The translations under genes were made by a program, and so were the position numbers. The notes beneath the pieces are model-generated. The model was not told where the DNA came from and made no database searches. It saw only the letters and a list, made by a program, of their open reading frames with translations. A DNA stretch of 64,000 bases from CAXPZW01 sp964221845 (GTDB lineage: Bacteria > Bacteroidota > Bacteroidia > Flavobacteriales_D > Sanyastnellaceae): the NCBI GenBank assembly GCA_964221845.1, contig CAXPZW010000011.1, positions 191,650-255,649 of the forward strand, given 5' to 3'. Position 1 is the first letter of the stretch, and every line of letters starts with the position of its first letter. Positions 7,509-15,788 of this stretch are shown here, one piece after another.

Positions 7509-9926
7509 TCAGAACGCTGCACGCAGCCCCAGGATGAGGTTGCGTCCCGGCGCTGAGATGCCCGAAGCAAAGGTGCGGTAGTGCACATCTAAGATGTTCT
7601 CCAGGCCAAACTGTGCTTGCAAGGTGCGGCTGATGAAGTAGGTGGCGTTCAGGTTGAGGGTCCACCATGCGGGCACCCCATCTGCGAGTGCTGCATCCGC
7701 GTTGTCGGTGCCTCCGGGGGCGTAGCGGTCGATGGACTTGGCGCCGTTGTACAACACCGACAGCTCACCCATAAACCCGTCGTAGTTGTAGTTGAGCCCG
7801 GCCGAGGCAAACACCGGTGGGATGTGCGCGAGCGGTACGTTGGACTCGGTCTCTTGGCCGTAGGTAAAGTTGTAACGGGCGTAACAGTTCCAGCGGTCGG
7901 TGAGCTCTGCGCTGAACCCGGCAAAATAGCCGTACACCTGCGCTTGAGAGGCGTTTTGGTTGGTTTGGATGCGCGCCACGGTGCCTTCCACTTCAATGGA
8001 GTCTTGGCCGTTCAGGGTGGTGTTGCGGGCTACGATGGCATCGCGTAGCAGAGTGTAAAAGCCGGTCAGGGCAATTTGTGCACGGCCGCCCAGGAGTGAT
8101 TTTTCCAAGGTCAGCTCCCCGTTGTAAGCGTACTCCGGACCGAGCTGGTCGGTAGGGATGAGGGCAAAGCCGTCGTTCTCGCGCACCTTGCCCACGTCGT
8201 CCACGTTGGGCAAGCGGAAGGCGTTGCCCACCACGGCGGCCACCTTCCAGGTTTTGGCCGGGCGGTAGATCAACCCCAGGCTTCCGGTGAGTGCGCTGCG
8301 GCTCAGGTTGACCGCGTCAAACGGCAAGGTGTAAAAGGGGTTCTCATCAAAGGCCGCGCGCAGGCGTCCCACGGTGTAGCGTGCGCCGGCCTTGAGGTCG
8401 GCCTTTTCGCCGAGGCTGCGTTTGAGTCCAAAATAGGCTGCCGCTGAGCTCAGGCTGCTGCCGCCGTTGGGGTAGCGGGTGGCCACCTCGCCTTGCTCGC
8501 GCGAGCCCAAGATTTCGCTCCACGCGGTGCTGGTCACATCGTTGTGCACCAGCTCAGCGCCGTAGTTGAAGTGCGTCTGCGAACCCAGGTTGCGTTCAAA
8601 GTCGGCGTTGAGGCTGTACACCCATACGTCTTCGTCTTGGACCTCGCGTGCGGTGTGGCCAAAGCGGCGCTTGATACGGGTTTCGTCGATGCGCTGGTAG
8701 GCCCCGGTGATGATGGCCGAGTTGTACAGCGTCGTGGTGTCGGTGATCACACTCTGCAGCGAGAAGAACACGCGTTGCTGCGGGCCGTAGTACCACTCTG
8801 CCCAGCGCGGCACGCCATCGCGGATGTCGCTGAGTTGGTCGTAGCGCGGGATGTTGGAGGAGGTGCTGTACTGGAAATTGGCCTTCCAGCTCACCGTGTT
8901 GCTGGCGCGCAGCAGGATTTTTTGGGTGAAGTCCAGTTGGTCGTACCCAGTGCCCACCTGGAGCTCGGGATCTTCGTTTTCCACGATTACATCGCTCTGG
9001 GATTCAAGGTCGTAGGCCGCATACACCGGGAGCAGCCCCCACGTTTCGTCGCCGTGGCGGCGGTTGGAACCCATGCGCAAATCGCCGTACTCGCTGCGGG
9101 TAACCGAGGTCAAAAAACCCAAACGTTCGTAGCCCACCGCCACATCGGCGTGGAAGGTTTTTTCTTGGTTGGCCGAGGAGATGCGCGCCAGCAAATTGCC
9201 GGTGGCTTCGTTTGAACCGCGCTGCTCGCCCAAGAGCGGATCACGTGTGCGGTAGTGCACCACCCCACCCAAGGCATCCGAGCCATACGCCACAGAACTC
9301 GGCCCAAACACCACCTCGACCTGTTTGAGAATCAACGGGTCTACTGTGATGGCATTCTGCAAGTGCCCCGAACGGTAAATGGCGTTGTTCATGCGCACCC
9401 CATCCACCACAAGCAACACCTTATTGGCTTCAAACCCGCGTAGCACTGGGCTGCCGCCGCCCATTTGCGACTTCTGGACAAACACGTTACCACCTTGGCT
9501 GAGCACGTCGGCGCTGGTTTGGGGGTTCTTCAAGCGGATGGATCCCGCATCGATGACGTCGATTTTGTTGGGCAGCTCGCTGAGGCGTTCGCTGCGGCCG
9601 TAAACGGTGATTTCAGGCCCGCCGTCGAAGGTCATGATTTCCACCGCCAGGTAAATGTCGCGGCCGTCCACCTGCCCCGGCAGCACAAAGGCACCGCGGT
9701 GGCGGAACTCGTCGATGTACAAGGTGTCGGTGGGCAAGTAGTTGGTGGGGACCAGCTTGCCGTTGTAGTCTGAAACATTGATGGTGCCGTTGCGCAAGTT
9801 GGTGGCCACCGCGCCGTGCACCGGTTCGTGGGTTTGTTGGTCCAAAAGCACAATGTGCTGTGCAGCAAGTGCTTGAGAAAACATTACGGCCCACATGAGC
9901 AGGCGCGCAGCACGGAGGTTAGGCAT
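7509..9926 (-). CDS. TonB-dependent receptor (complete), plug and barrel
   Basis: About 805 residues from the chosen start MPNLRAARLLMWAVMFSQALAAQ, which gives a plain signal peptide; a start eight codons upstream would add MTFSNRYL and lie deeper inside recO. After the signal peptide comes a short beta-sandwich (VLLDQQTHEPVHGAVATNLR) like a carboxypeptidase-regulatory domain. The plug follows (LRGFEANKVLLVVDGVRMNN, VEVVFGPSSVAYGSDALGG), and then a long barrel ending in ILGLRAAF, with a terminal Phe. The plug motifs resemble receptors for haem or other metal complexes, but the ligand cannot be assigned. The start overlaps the recO stop by eight bases, so the two are probably cotranscribed. 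Confidence 0.9.
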   Translation of the reverse strand: MPNLRAARLLMWAVMFSQALAAQHIVLLDQQTHEPVHGAVATNLRNGTINVSDYNGKLVPTNYLPTDTLYIDEFRHRGAFVLPGQVDGRDIYLAVEIMTFDGGPEITVYGRSERLSELPNKIDVIDAGSIRLKNPQTSADVLSQGGNVFVQKSQMGGGSPVLRGFEANKVLLVVDGVRMNNAIYRSGHLQNAITVDPLILKQVEVVFGPSSVAYGSDALGGVVHYRTRDPLLGEQRGSNEATGNLLARISSANQEKTFHADVAVGYERLGFLTSVTRSEYGDLRMGSNRRHGDETWGLLPVYAAYDLESQSDVIVENEDPELQVGTGYDQLDFTQKILLRASNTVSWKANFQYSTSSNIPRYDQLSDIRDGVPRWAEWYYGPQQRVFFSLQSVITDTTTLYNSAIITGAYQRIDETRIKRRFGHTAREVQDEDVWVYSLNADFERNLGSQTHFNYGAELVHNDVTSTAWSEILGSREQGEVATRYPNGGSSLSSAAAYFGLKRSLGEKADLKAGARYTVGRLRAAFDENPFYTLPFDAVNLSRSALTGSLGLIYRPAKTWKVAAVVGNAFRLPNVDDVGKVRENDGFALIPTDQLGPEYAYNGELTLEKSLLGGRAQIALTGFYTLLRDAIVARNTTLNGQDSIEVEGTVARIQTNQNASQAQVYGYFAGFSAELTDRWNCYARYNFTYGQETESNVPLAHIPPVFASAGLNYNYDGFMGELSVLYNGAKSIDRYAPGGTDNADAALADGVPAWWTLNLNATYFISRTLQAQFGLENILDVHYRTFASGISAPGRNLILGLRAAF

Positions 9927-10641
9927 CAAATATCGATTCGAAAACGTCACGCGAATTTAGCTTATTCAGACCCGGGTAACGGATTTGGTAATACTCAATG
10001 AGCCGATCCAGCATTTCACTGCGCAGTTGGCGCGACACGTTGAGTGCCTGGGCTTCTGCAAAATTCATGCCCGAGAGCGCTTGAAAAAGCCGGGTCTGTT
10101 CCGGCGTGGTGTGATAAGGGTGCCCGGGGCGAATGGCCACAAAGCGTCCGGTTTCCAAATCGAGGTAGGTGGCTGCGTGCAGCGGGTCTTGCTGGGGCTG
10201 GATGCCGTAAAAGCGCGTGAGGTCCACCAGGATTTTCAGATGCAGGTTGGCGGGGAAGGCGGCCTGCTCCAGGTGCAAGATGGCTTGCCAGAGGTAGTCA
10301 AACAGCGGACCGTTGGTGTAGTGTTGCTCAAAGGTGCGGTACAGGAACTCTCCCAGGAACAGGGCCAAGGACGTCTTGACAATGTCGGTTTGGATGGACC
10401 CGGTGACGGCCGCGCGTCGGATGGCATGTACCCGTTGCAGGTCACGTTGGGTTTGGATGCGGTAGTCGGCTTCCAACAATGAGAGTGGTTGCAACATCTG
10501 TCGCTTGGACGACCGCTTGGTGCTCAGCCCGCGCACCATAAAGGACTGATACCCGTGCAAACGCGTGAAGAAATGGGCCACCGCAGCATTGTCACCGTAG
10601 CGAACCCAATGAATGGCAATGGCTTCCGAGGTCAGGATCAT
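9919..10641 (-). CDS. recO: DNA repair protein RecO
   Basis: About 240 residues starting MILTSEAIAIHWVRYGDNAAVAHFFT, the usual RecO opening with an N-terminal OB-fold that binds DNA and SSB. An upstream in-frame Met would add 15 Cys/Pro-rich residues that do not fit the family. The rest is mainly helical, with YRTFEQHYTNGPLFDYLW, as in the RecO C-terminal domain. The four-Cys zinc site of some RecO proteins is absent, common in this phylum. RecO loads RecA on SSB-coated single strands in the RecFOR pathway. It is followed directly by the TonB receptor. Upstream lies the large non-coding interval whose promoter points the other way. Confidence 0.88.
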   Translation of the reverse strand: MILTSEAIAIHWVRYGDNAAVAHFFTRLHGYQSFMVRGLSTKRSSKRQMLQPLSLLEADYRIQTQRDLQRVHAIRRAAVTGSIQTDIVKTSLALFLGEFLYRTFEQHYTNGPLFDYLWQAILHLEQAAFPANLHLKILVDLTRFYGIQPQQDPLHAATYLDLETGRFVAIRPGHPYHTTPEQTRLFQALSGMNFAEAQALNVSRQLRSEMLDRLIEYYQIRYPGLNKLNSRDVFESIFDA

Positions 10642-10771
10642 GGCGAGGGGACAACACGTTGGGTACACGGCCGGCTGGCCACACAAATACGCAGGAATCC
10701 AAGATGGGTGATGGTATGCATGCCTACTAAAATCAACAGCAAAGCCTTGAAAAACAAGGGTTTTGGCCGAG

Positions 10772-10801
10772 TTGCTTGGTGTGGGGGAGTTGTTATATTT
10801 G
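10772..10801 (+). promoter_or_regulatory. Consensus Bacteroidota promoter for a small RNA
   Basis: TTG at 10772-10774, a 19-base spacer, then TATATTTG at 10794-10801. Both boxes and the spacing match the consensus for the primary sigma factor in Bacteroidota (TTG, 17-23 nt, TAnnTTTG). It is the best-formed promoter I saw on the plus strand. No open reading frame of note follows within 190 bases. Confidence 0.72.
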
Positions 10802-10806
10802 TGATA

Positions 10807-10921
10807 GACGCATGCGCGCAGCGTGTGCCAACGACATTTACCGCGCTAGTGTAAGCGATTACACTTAGTTTAAAGTTAGGTTAGGCAGGGCAATCAAGCA
10901 TTTGGTTGTCCTGTTTTTTTT
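10807..10921 (+). ncRNA. Probable small non-coding RNA of about 115 nt
   Basis: The segment runs from the expected start site of the promoter at 10772-10801 to the T-run of an intrinsic terminator. Three stem-loops can be drawn. The first pairs 10810-10817 with 10821-10828. The second pairs 10848-10854 with 10859-10865 and has a GCGA (GNRA) loop; it extends to 10846-10868 with one bulge. The third is the terminator stem. I see no conserved features of tmRNA, RNase P RNA, SRP RNA or a known riboswitch, and no convincing reading frame. It lies between recO (-) and the DUF3592 gene (+), and starts 166 bases away from the recO start on the opposite strand. The 5' end is an estimate. Confidence 0.55.
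10886..10921 (+). terminator. Intrinsic terminator of the small RNA
   Basis: A ten-base stem (CAGGGCAATC at 10886-10895 with GGTTGTCCTG at 10904-10913, two G-T pairs) with an eight-base loop is followed by eight T residues at 10914-10921. Confidence 0.75.
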
Positions 10922-11195
10922 GTCCCCTTCCGTAACCCTTCTGTAGCCGGTCCCGTAAACGCATCTCAGAATTCGCTGACACGCGCTGTCGCGATGGAGG
11001 ACATCTCAAGTGGTTATGGTACGTCCTTCTACTTCACGACAACAGCGATCAGCAGAATGCATGCCTGGCGGCAACGTTCCGCTCGGCAACAACGTACGAC
11101 CTTGGCCTTGCACCGTAGAGGTGAAGGATGAAATGAAGCTGGTACAAGTGTCAATTTGATTTTGGTTATACACCTGTACGTTGATTGGAAAAGGG
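10922..11195. other. Non-coding interval without recognised gene
   Basis: No recognisable gene in about 270 bases between two plus-strand terminators. An ORF of 45 codons at 10994-11131 (+) has no recognisable content, and the longer minus-strand frames are shadows of the DUF3592 gene. No full TAnnTTTG box was found for a second transcript, though weak TnnnTTTG matches sit near 11151-11164. Confidence 0.5.
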
Positions 11196-11229
11196 ACCGA
11201 CCTCGCGCTAGCGGGGTCGGTTTTTTTTT
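11196..11229 (+). terminator. Strong intrinsic terminator
   Basis: An eleven-base stem (ACCGACCTCGC at 11196-11206 with GCGGGGTCGGT at 11211-11221, one G-T pair) with a four-base loop GCTA, followed by nine T residues (11221-11229). It faces the plus strand although no plus-strand gene lies upstream, so it must end a non-coding transcript or readthrough from the small RNA. Confidence 0.85.
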
Positions 11230-11280
11230 GTTGGCAAGCGGCGTCCAATCCCGGCTGAGGCAATGTTGTAGCTTCGCACC

Positions 11281-11643
11281 ATGGATCCTTCTCAATGGCC
11301 CGATTGGTTGGTGTACACCCTCACAGGCGTGTGCATTGCGGCATTCTTGGGTATCGTCTACTGGCGGTTGTCCCCGGTGCTGTTTTTCAAAAAGCGCGCG
11401 ACCCAAGTGCCCGGGGTGATTGCCAACTGGATGCGCGTCCGTGAAAAAGGCCAGCCGTATTTCTACCCGTTGATCCGTTACAAAGACCTCCAGGGCCAAG
11501 CGCATGAGTACCGCGCAGACGAGCGCTGTGAGGGCCACCCCATGTACCCGGTGGGCACCCCGGTAACGGTATTCTACAATCCCAAGAACCCCAAACAGGT
11601 CCAAACCGAGTATCCGGACAAAACGGTGCAGCATTCGGCTTGA
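11281..11643 (+). CDS. DUF3592-like membrane protein
   Basis: A 120-residue protein with one membrane segment at about residues 10-30 (LVYTLTGVCIAAFLGIVYW). A small soluble beta domain follows, containing YFYPLIRYKDLQGQAHEYRAD and YPVGTPVTVFYNPKNPKQVQTEY. This layout, with the GxxVxVxYNPxNP motif near the end, is the DUF3592 family. Its function is unknown. The start ATG follows a TAGCTTCG sequence, a near match to the -7 box, so the gene may have its own promoter downstream of the strong terminator at 11229. The lamin-tail protein gene follows after 32 bases. Confidence 0.7.
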   Translation: MDPSQWPDWLVYTLTGVCIAAFLGIVYWRLSPVLFFKKRATQVPGVIANWMRVREKGQPYFYPLIRYKDLQGQAHEYRADERCEGHPMYPVGTPVTVFYNPKNPKQVQTEYPDKTVQHSA

Positions 11644-11675
11644 TATCCGCCGGGCGACCCGCTATTTTCGCTAGC

Positions 11676-14600
11676 GTGAAAGCCGCTCTGTTTTTCCTTG
11701 GTTTGTTTGCCGCCTGTGCCCTGTCGGCTCAAGTCTTTCAAGACGATTTTTCCGACGGCGATTTTTCTGCCGACCCTGCATGGTCGGGCAGCGATGCATC
11801 CTTTGCCGTCAACGGGGATGGCCAACTGCAATTGCAGGACTCCGAGGCCGGGCAGGCCACACTCTTTACCGCTTACCCCGAAGTTTCACTGGACAACCGC
11901 GAATGGCGCGTGTATGTGCGCCAGTCCTTCAGCGGTTCGGACAACAACAACGGGCGTATTTACCTCACGGCATTGACCGTGCCCACCGCGGCTGATGGCA
12001 ACGATGCTGCGGGCGCACAAGGCTATTTCCTGCGCTTGGGAGAGGCAGGAAGCGACGATGCCATCCACCTCTACCGCGATGACAACACCGGTGATTCCCC
12101 TGTTTTGATTGCCTCTGGCACACCCGGATTGGTCAGCAGTTCCTTTGAACTGGCCCTTCGCATTTTGCGGGACGACGCTGGCAACTGGCAGGTGTGGGCG
12201 GACGCCTCCGGCGGCACCGAGTATGTGCTGGAAGCCTCAGGCACCGATGCCACCTACACCACCACTGTGGCCACAGGAGTGCTGTGCACCTACACCTCCA
12301 GCAACGCAGACAATTTCTTCTACGACGACTGGTTCTTTGGCGACGAAGAAGTGGACGAGACCGCCCCGGGAATCCTCTCGGCCGCAGCGTTGAGCGCCAC
12401 TGAACTCAACGTGGTCTGGAGCGAGCCGGTGACCCCTGAAACAGGTGCCAACACCGTTCACTACGATTGGTCTGGAAACACGCCTTCCTCTGCAGAGGCG
12501 CAGGCGCCCGATCAGGTCACCCTCACCTTCGACACCCCCTTCCCAAGTGGGGTGGAACAGACCTTGAGCGTGAGTGGCGTACAGGATGCTGCTGGAAACA
12601 CCATGACGCCCCAGGACCTGCCCTTCACTTGGGTGGAGCCCGTGGTGGCTGGCGTGCGCGACGTGGTCATCCACGAAATCATGGCCGACCCCGACCCGCC
12701 CATCGGCCTGCCGGGCGCGGAGTATGTGGAGCTGTTCAACGCCACCGCTGGCGCCATCAACTTGCAAGACTGGGTGTTTGTCAATACCAACACCGAAAAG
12801 GTCCTTCCCGCTGCTGTGCTCCCGGCCGCGGAAACCGTCATCCTGTGCGACGAGGGGGACGTAGACGCATTTGTGCCTTACGGCGAGGTGATTGGTATCC
12901 CGAGTTTTTCGGCGCTGAGCAATGCCGGGGACAGCCTCACCCTGCGCGACAACCTGGGCACTGTGGTGGACGTGGTGGTGTATACCGACGATTGGTACAA
13001 CAACTCCGCAGTGGCCGACGGCGGCACCTCCTTGGAACAGGTCAACCCGTTCCGCACGTGCAGTGGCGCCTTCAACTGGACCGCGAGCCAATCGCTTTCG
13101 GGCGGTTCGCCAGGGCAGCAGAACAGCGTATTCAACGATTTGCCCGACACCCAAGCACCGTTTTTGGAAACCGTCCTTCCCCAAGAGCCCAACAGCATTG
13201 CCATCACTTTCAACGAGCCGTTGGACCTTGCGGTGTGGGATGCGCTGGTGATCACTGTTGAGCCCGGATTGACCGCAGTCCTGGTCAGCAGCGACGCCAC
13301 CTCCGCAGTCCTCGAGACCGATTTGCCCTTCACCCTGGGCGAGACCTACACATTGTCCATTATGGGCGCTGCCGATTGCGAAGGCAACGCCGCGGGCACA
13401 CTCACCCAAAGCTTCACCCTAGGCTTCACGCCCGAACCAGGAGACCTGCGCATCACCGAAATCCTGGCCGATCCCGACGAAGAACTGCTCAGCCCCAACG
13501 CCGAGTTTGTGGAGATCGAAAACCGCAGCGCGGTGCTGCTGGACATCAGCAGTGTACACTTGGAAGACGGCACCTTCTCAGGACAGGTCCTGCTGAGCCC
13601 CGGCGAACGCCTGGTGTTGTGTGATGTGGAAGAATTCGACGCGTTCATTGCCTTCCCTGCGGCCGTGCCCATGGAAGATTTTCCGGGGTTGACCAACAGC
13701 GGACGCACCCTCACCTTGCAAGACGACACCCAAGTCTTTGACCAAGTCACGTACACCGACGACTGGTACGGCGACCCCACCAAAGACGACGGCGGCTACT
13801 CCCTGGAGCTCATCAACCCCAACGACCCGTGTAGCGACGGCACCAACTGGCGCGCCAGCGACGACCCGAGCGGCGCCACTCCCGGCTTGCTCAACTCAGT
13901 GTGGGACGAAACACCCGACACCCAAGCACCCCAAGTGCAATGGCTGGTGTTCAACACCGATACCCAATTGGGGTTGTTGCTGGACGAGCAGCCCGGTGCT
14001 GGGTTGGGAGACCCCGACATCACCTTCACCACGTTGGCTGGCGAACCTGCTCCTTTTGGGGTGGCCAGTTTTGCAGTGGATCCCGAAGCACCCGAACTGC
14101 TGTTGATCAACCTCGATGCACCGGTGCCCGCGGGCGTGCGCTACGTGTTGGAAGGGACCAGTTTGCAAGACTGCTGGGGCAACGCGTCCACCGCCTTTGC
14201 CTTCCCGTTTGAGCGCCCCGAACCGGCCTTGGCGGGTGACCTACTCATCAACGAAATCCTGTTCAACCCCACCTCCGACGGCGCCGACTTTGTGGAGTTG
14301 ATCAATGCCTCAGACCACTTCATCAGCCTGGCAGACATGGGCATTGCCGAAGAAGACGCCGGAGCGGTGGCCAGCATCAAACCCATCACCCCGTGGGGCA
14401 TCCTGCTTGGGCCGGGTGAATACGTGGCGGTGTCCACTTCCATTGCGGCACAAACCTCGGAGTACCCCTTCACCCGCGCCGATCGCTTCTTGGAACTCGA
14501 GAGCATGCCGGGATACAACAACGGCGAGGGGGTGGTGGTGGCCGTAGACGCCCTGCAACAAGTTCTCGACCGCGTGCCGTACACCGAGGACCAGCACTTT

Positions 14601-15074
14601 GCCTTGCTGGACGATGTAGACGGGGTGAGCCTGGAGCGCATCAGCACCCTGCGCGCCAGCGACGACGACACCAACTGGCATTCCGCGGCCGAAAGCCAAG
14701 GGTTCGCCACGCCGGGTTACCTCAACTCACAAAGCGTTGCGGGTGCAAGTGTGGGAGGCGGGTTTACCACGGATCTTGACGTGTTCTCGCCCGACAACGA
14801 TGGGTTTGAGGACGTGGTGCAAATCAGTTATGTGTTGGACAGGCCCGGTTGGGTGGCTACCGTGCGCATTTTTGACCAACAAGGACGCGAGGCGCGCTTG
14901 CTGCGCCAGCAGGAATTGCTCGGCACTTCGGGCACCTTCAGTTGGGATGGCATTCGCGACGACCGTCAAAAAGCCCGCATGGGCATGTACGTCATTCTGG
15001 TGGAACGCTTCCTGCCTTCGGGCGAGGTGGCCACCGATAAACTTACCGTGGCTTTGGCCCACAAACTGCGTTGA
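11676..15074 (+). CDS. Large secreted protein with three lamin-tail domains and a FlgD/T9SS-like C-terminus
   Basis: I chose the GTG at 11676 because it starts a clean signal peptide (VKAALFFLGLFAACALSAQ) and places 32 bases after the previous stop; a TTG at 11640 would add 12 residues before it. The mature part (about 1113 residues) starts with a jelly-roll-like region (DDFSDGDFS). It then alternates Ig-like modules with three lamin-tail domains, each opening with the phrase H/TEI-x-A/F-D/NP: VVIHEIMADPDPP, LRITEILADPDEE, LLINEILFNPTSDG. The C-terminus (DVFSPDNDGFEDVV, VRIFDQQGREARLL, GMYVILVERF) resembles FlgD Ig-like/T9SS sorting regions. Lamin-tail domains in bacteria occur in secreted and surface proteins, often with nucleases. 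No catalytic domain is visible, so a structural or adhesive surface role is likely. Confidence 0.78.
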   Translation: MKAALFFLGLFAACALSAQVFQDDFSDGDFSADPAWSGSDASFAVNGDGQLQLQDSEAGQATLFTAYPEVSLDNREWRVYVRQSFSGSDNNNGRIYLTALTVPTAADGNDAAGAQGYFLRLGEAGSDDAIHLYRDDNTGDSPVLIASGTPGLVSSSFELALRILRDDAGNWQVWADASGGTEYVLEASGTDATYTTTVATGVLCTYTSSNADNFFYDDWFFGDEEVDETAPGILSAAALSATELNVVWSEPVTPETGANTVHYDWSGNTPSSAEAQAPDQVTLTFDTPFPSGVEQTLSVSGVQDAAGNTMTPQDLPFTWVEPVVAGVRDVVIHEIMADPDPPIGLPGAEYVELFNATAGAINLQDWVFVNTNTEKVLPAAVLPAAETVILCDEGDVDAFVPYGEVIGIPSFSALSNAGDSLTLRDNLGTVVDVVVYTDDWYNNSAVADGGTSLEQVNPFRTCSGAFNWTASQSLSGGSPGQQNSVFNDLPDTQAPFLETVLPQEPNSIAITFNEPLDLAVWDALVITVEPGLTAVLVSSDATSAVLETDLPFTLGETYTLSIMGAADCEGNAAGTLTQSFTLGFTPEPGDLRITEILADPDEELLSPNAEFVEIENRSAVLLDISSVHLEDGTFSGQVLLSPGERLVLCDVEEFDAFIAFPAAVPMEDFPGLTNSGRTLTLQDDTQVFDQVTYTDDWYGDPTKDDGGYSLELINPNDPCSDGTNWRASDDPSGATPGLLNSVWDETPDTQAPQVQWLVFNTDTQLGLLLDEQPGAGLGDPDITFTTLAGEPAPFGVASFAVDPEAPELLLINLDAPVPAGVRYVLEGTSLQDCWGNASTAFAFPFERPEPALAGDLLINEILFNPTSDGADFVELINASDHFISLADMGIAEEDAGAVASIKPITPWGILLGPGEYVAVSTSIAAQTSEYPFTRADRFLELESMPGYNNGEGVVVAVDALQQVLDRVPYTEDQHFALLDDVDGVSLERISTLRASDDDTNWHSAAESQGFATPGYLNSQSVAGASVGGGFTTDLDVFSPDNDGFEDVVQISYVLDRPGWVATVRIFDQQGREARLLRQQELLGTSGTFSWDGIRDDRQKARMGMYVILVERFLPSGEVATDKLTVALAHKLR

Positions 15075-15739
15075 TGCTGCTGGCCGTAGACCCCTCACCC
15101 CGATTGGTGGCCACCCTGGCCGAACCGTGGATGCTTCCGGTGTTCTTGGGGTTGTTGGGCTTGCTGGCGGTGGCCAACGTGACTGGTCGCCGGTACTTGG
15201 TGGCGGGCATGGAAGCCGTGGTCAGCCCACGCGCATTCCGCGAATTGGTGCGCGACGAGGGGCGGGTGCTCACCGGCATGCCTTTGTTGCTGGCCGTGTT
15301 TTCCATTGTGTGCGAAGCGCTGGTGGTGTACCTGGCCATTCGCTCGTTTGGGTCAGCAGAGTTCGGATTTTTAAAGGTGTTGGCGCTGGTGGTGCTGGTG
15401 TTTCTGGTCAAGCAATTGACCCTGACCGGAACCGACGAATTGGTGGGCGGACATCCTGGCGTGCAGGCTATGCGGTTTGACCATTCACTGAGCCACCAAC
15501 TTTCGGGGTTGGTGTTGTTGCCGCTGATGTTGTTTGCCACCTATGCGCAGCCCGGAACGGCCCGAGTGCTGTTGGCTGTGGCCTTGGCGCTGATCGGTGT
15601 GGCGTACCTCGGACGTATTGTACGCAGTGTGATGCTGGCCCTGCGCACGCGTACCCCCTTGTTCTACATTATTTTTTACCTTTGCGCCCTTGAATTTTTG
15701 CCCCTTGCTGTGTTGGCAAGGTTGGCAATGGCTCACTGA
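15074..15739 (+). CDS. DUF4271 integral membrane protein
   Basis: The product has about 221 residues with six or more hydrophobic segments, including LPVFLGLLGLLAVANV, LLLAVFSIVCEALVVYLAI and VLALVVLVFLVKQL. It matches the Bacteroidota-specific DUF4271 family, which regularly precedes the hemD gene, as here. Function is unknown. Its ATG overlaps the stop of the lamin-tail gene (TGATG), which suggests translational coupling and a shared transcript. Confidence 0.75.
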   Translation: MLLAVDPSPRLVATLAEPWMLPVFLGLLGLLAVANVTGRRYLVAGMEAVVSPRAFRELVRDEGRVLTGMPLLLAVFSIVCEALVVYLAIRSFGSAEFGFLKVLALVVLVFLVKQLTLTGTDELVGGHPGVQAMRFDHSLSHQLSGLVLLPLMLFATYAQPGTARVLLAVALALIGVAYLGRIVRSVMLALRTRTPLFYIIFYLCALEFLPLAVLARLAMAH

Positions 15740-15788
15740 AACGGGCTTTTTCAAGGACTAAAGTGCTTAATCCTAACACCTGGAGTGC

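Noticed and set aside
10994..11131. A 45-codon ORF in the non-coding interval (MEDISSGYGTSFYFTTT...)
   Set aside because: No signal, domain, or promoter box near it, and composition looks non-coding.
10807..11229. RNase P RNA or tmRNA in the non-coding interval
   Set aside because: The conserved GAGGAAAGTCC of RNase P RNA and the T-arm/CCA end of tmRNA are not present, although rnpA is nearby.
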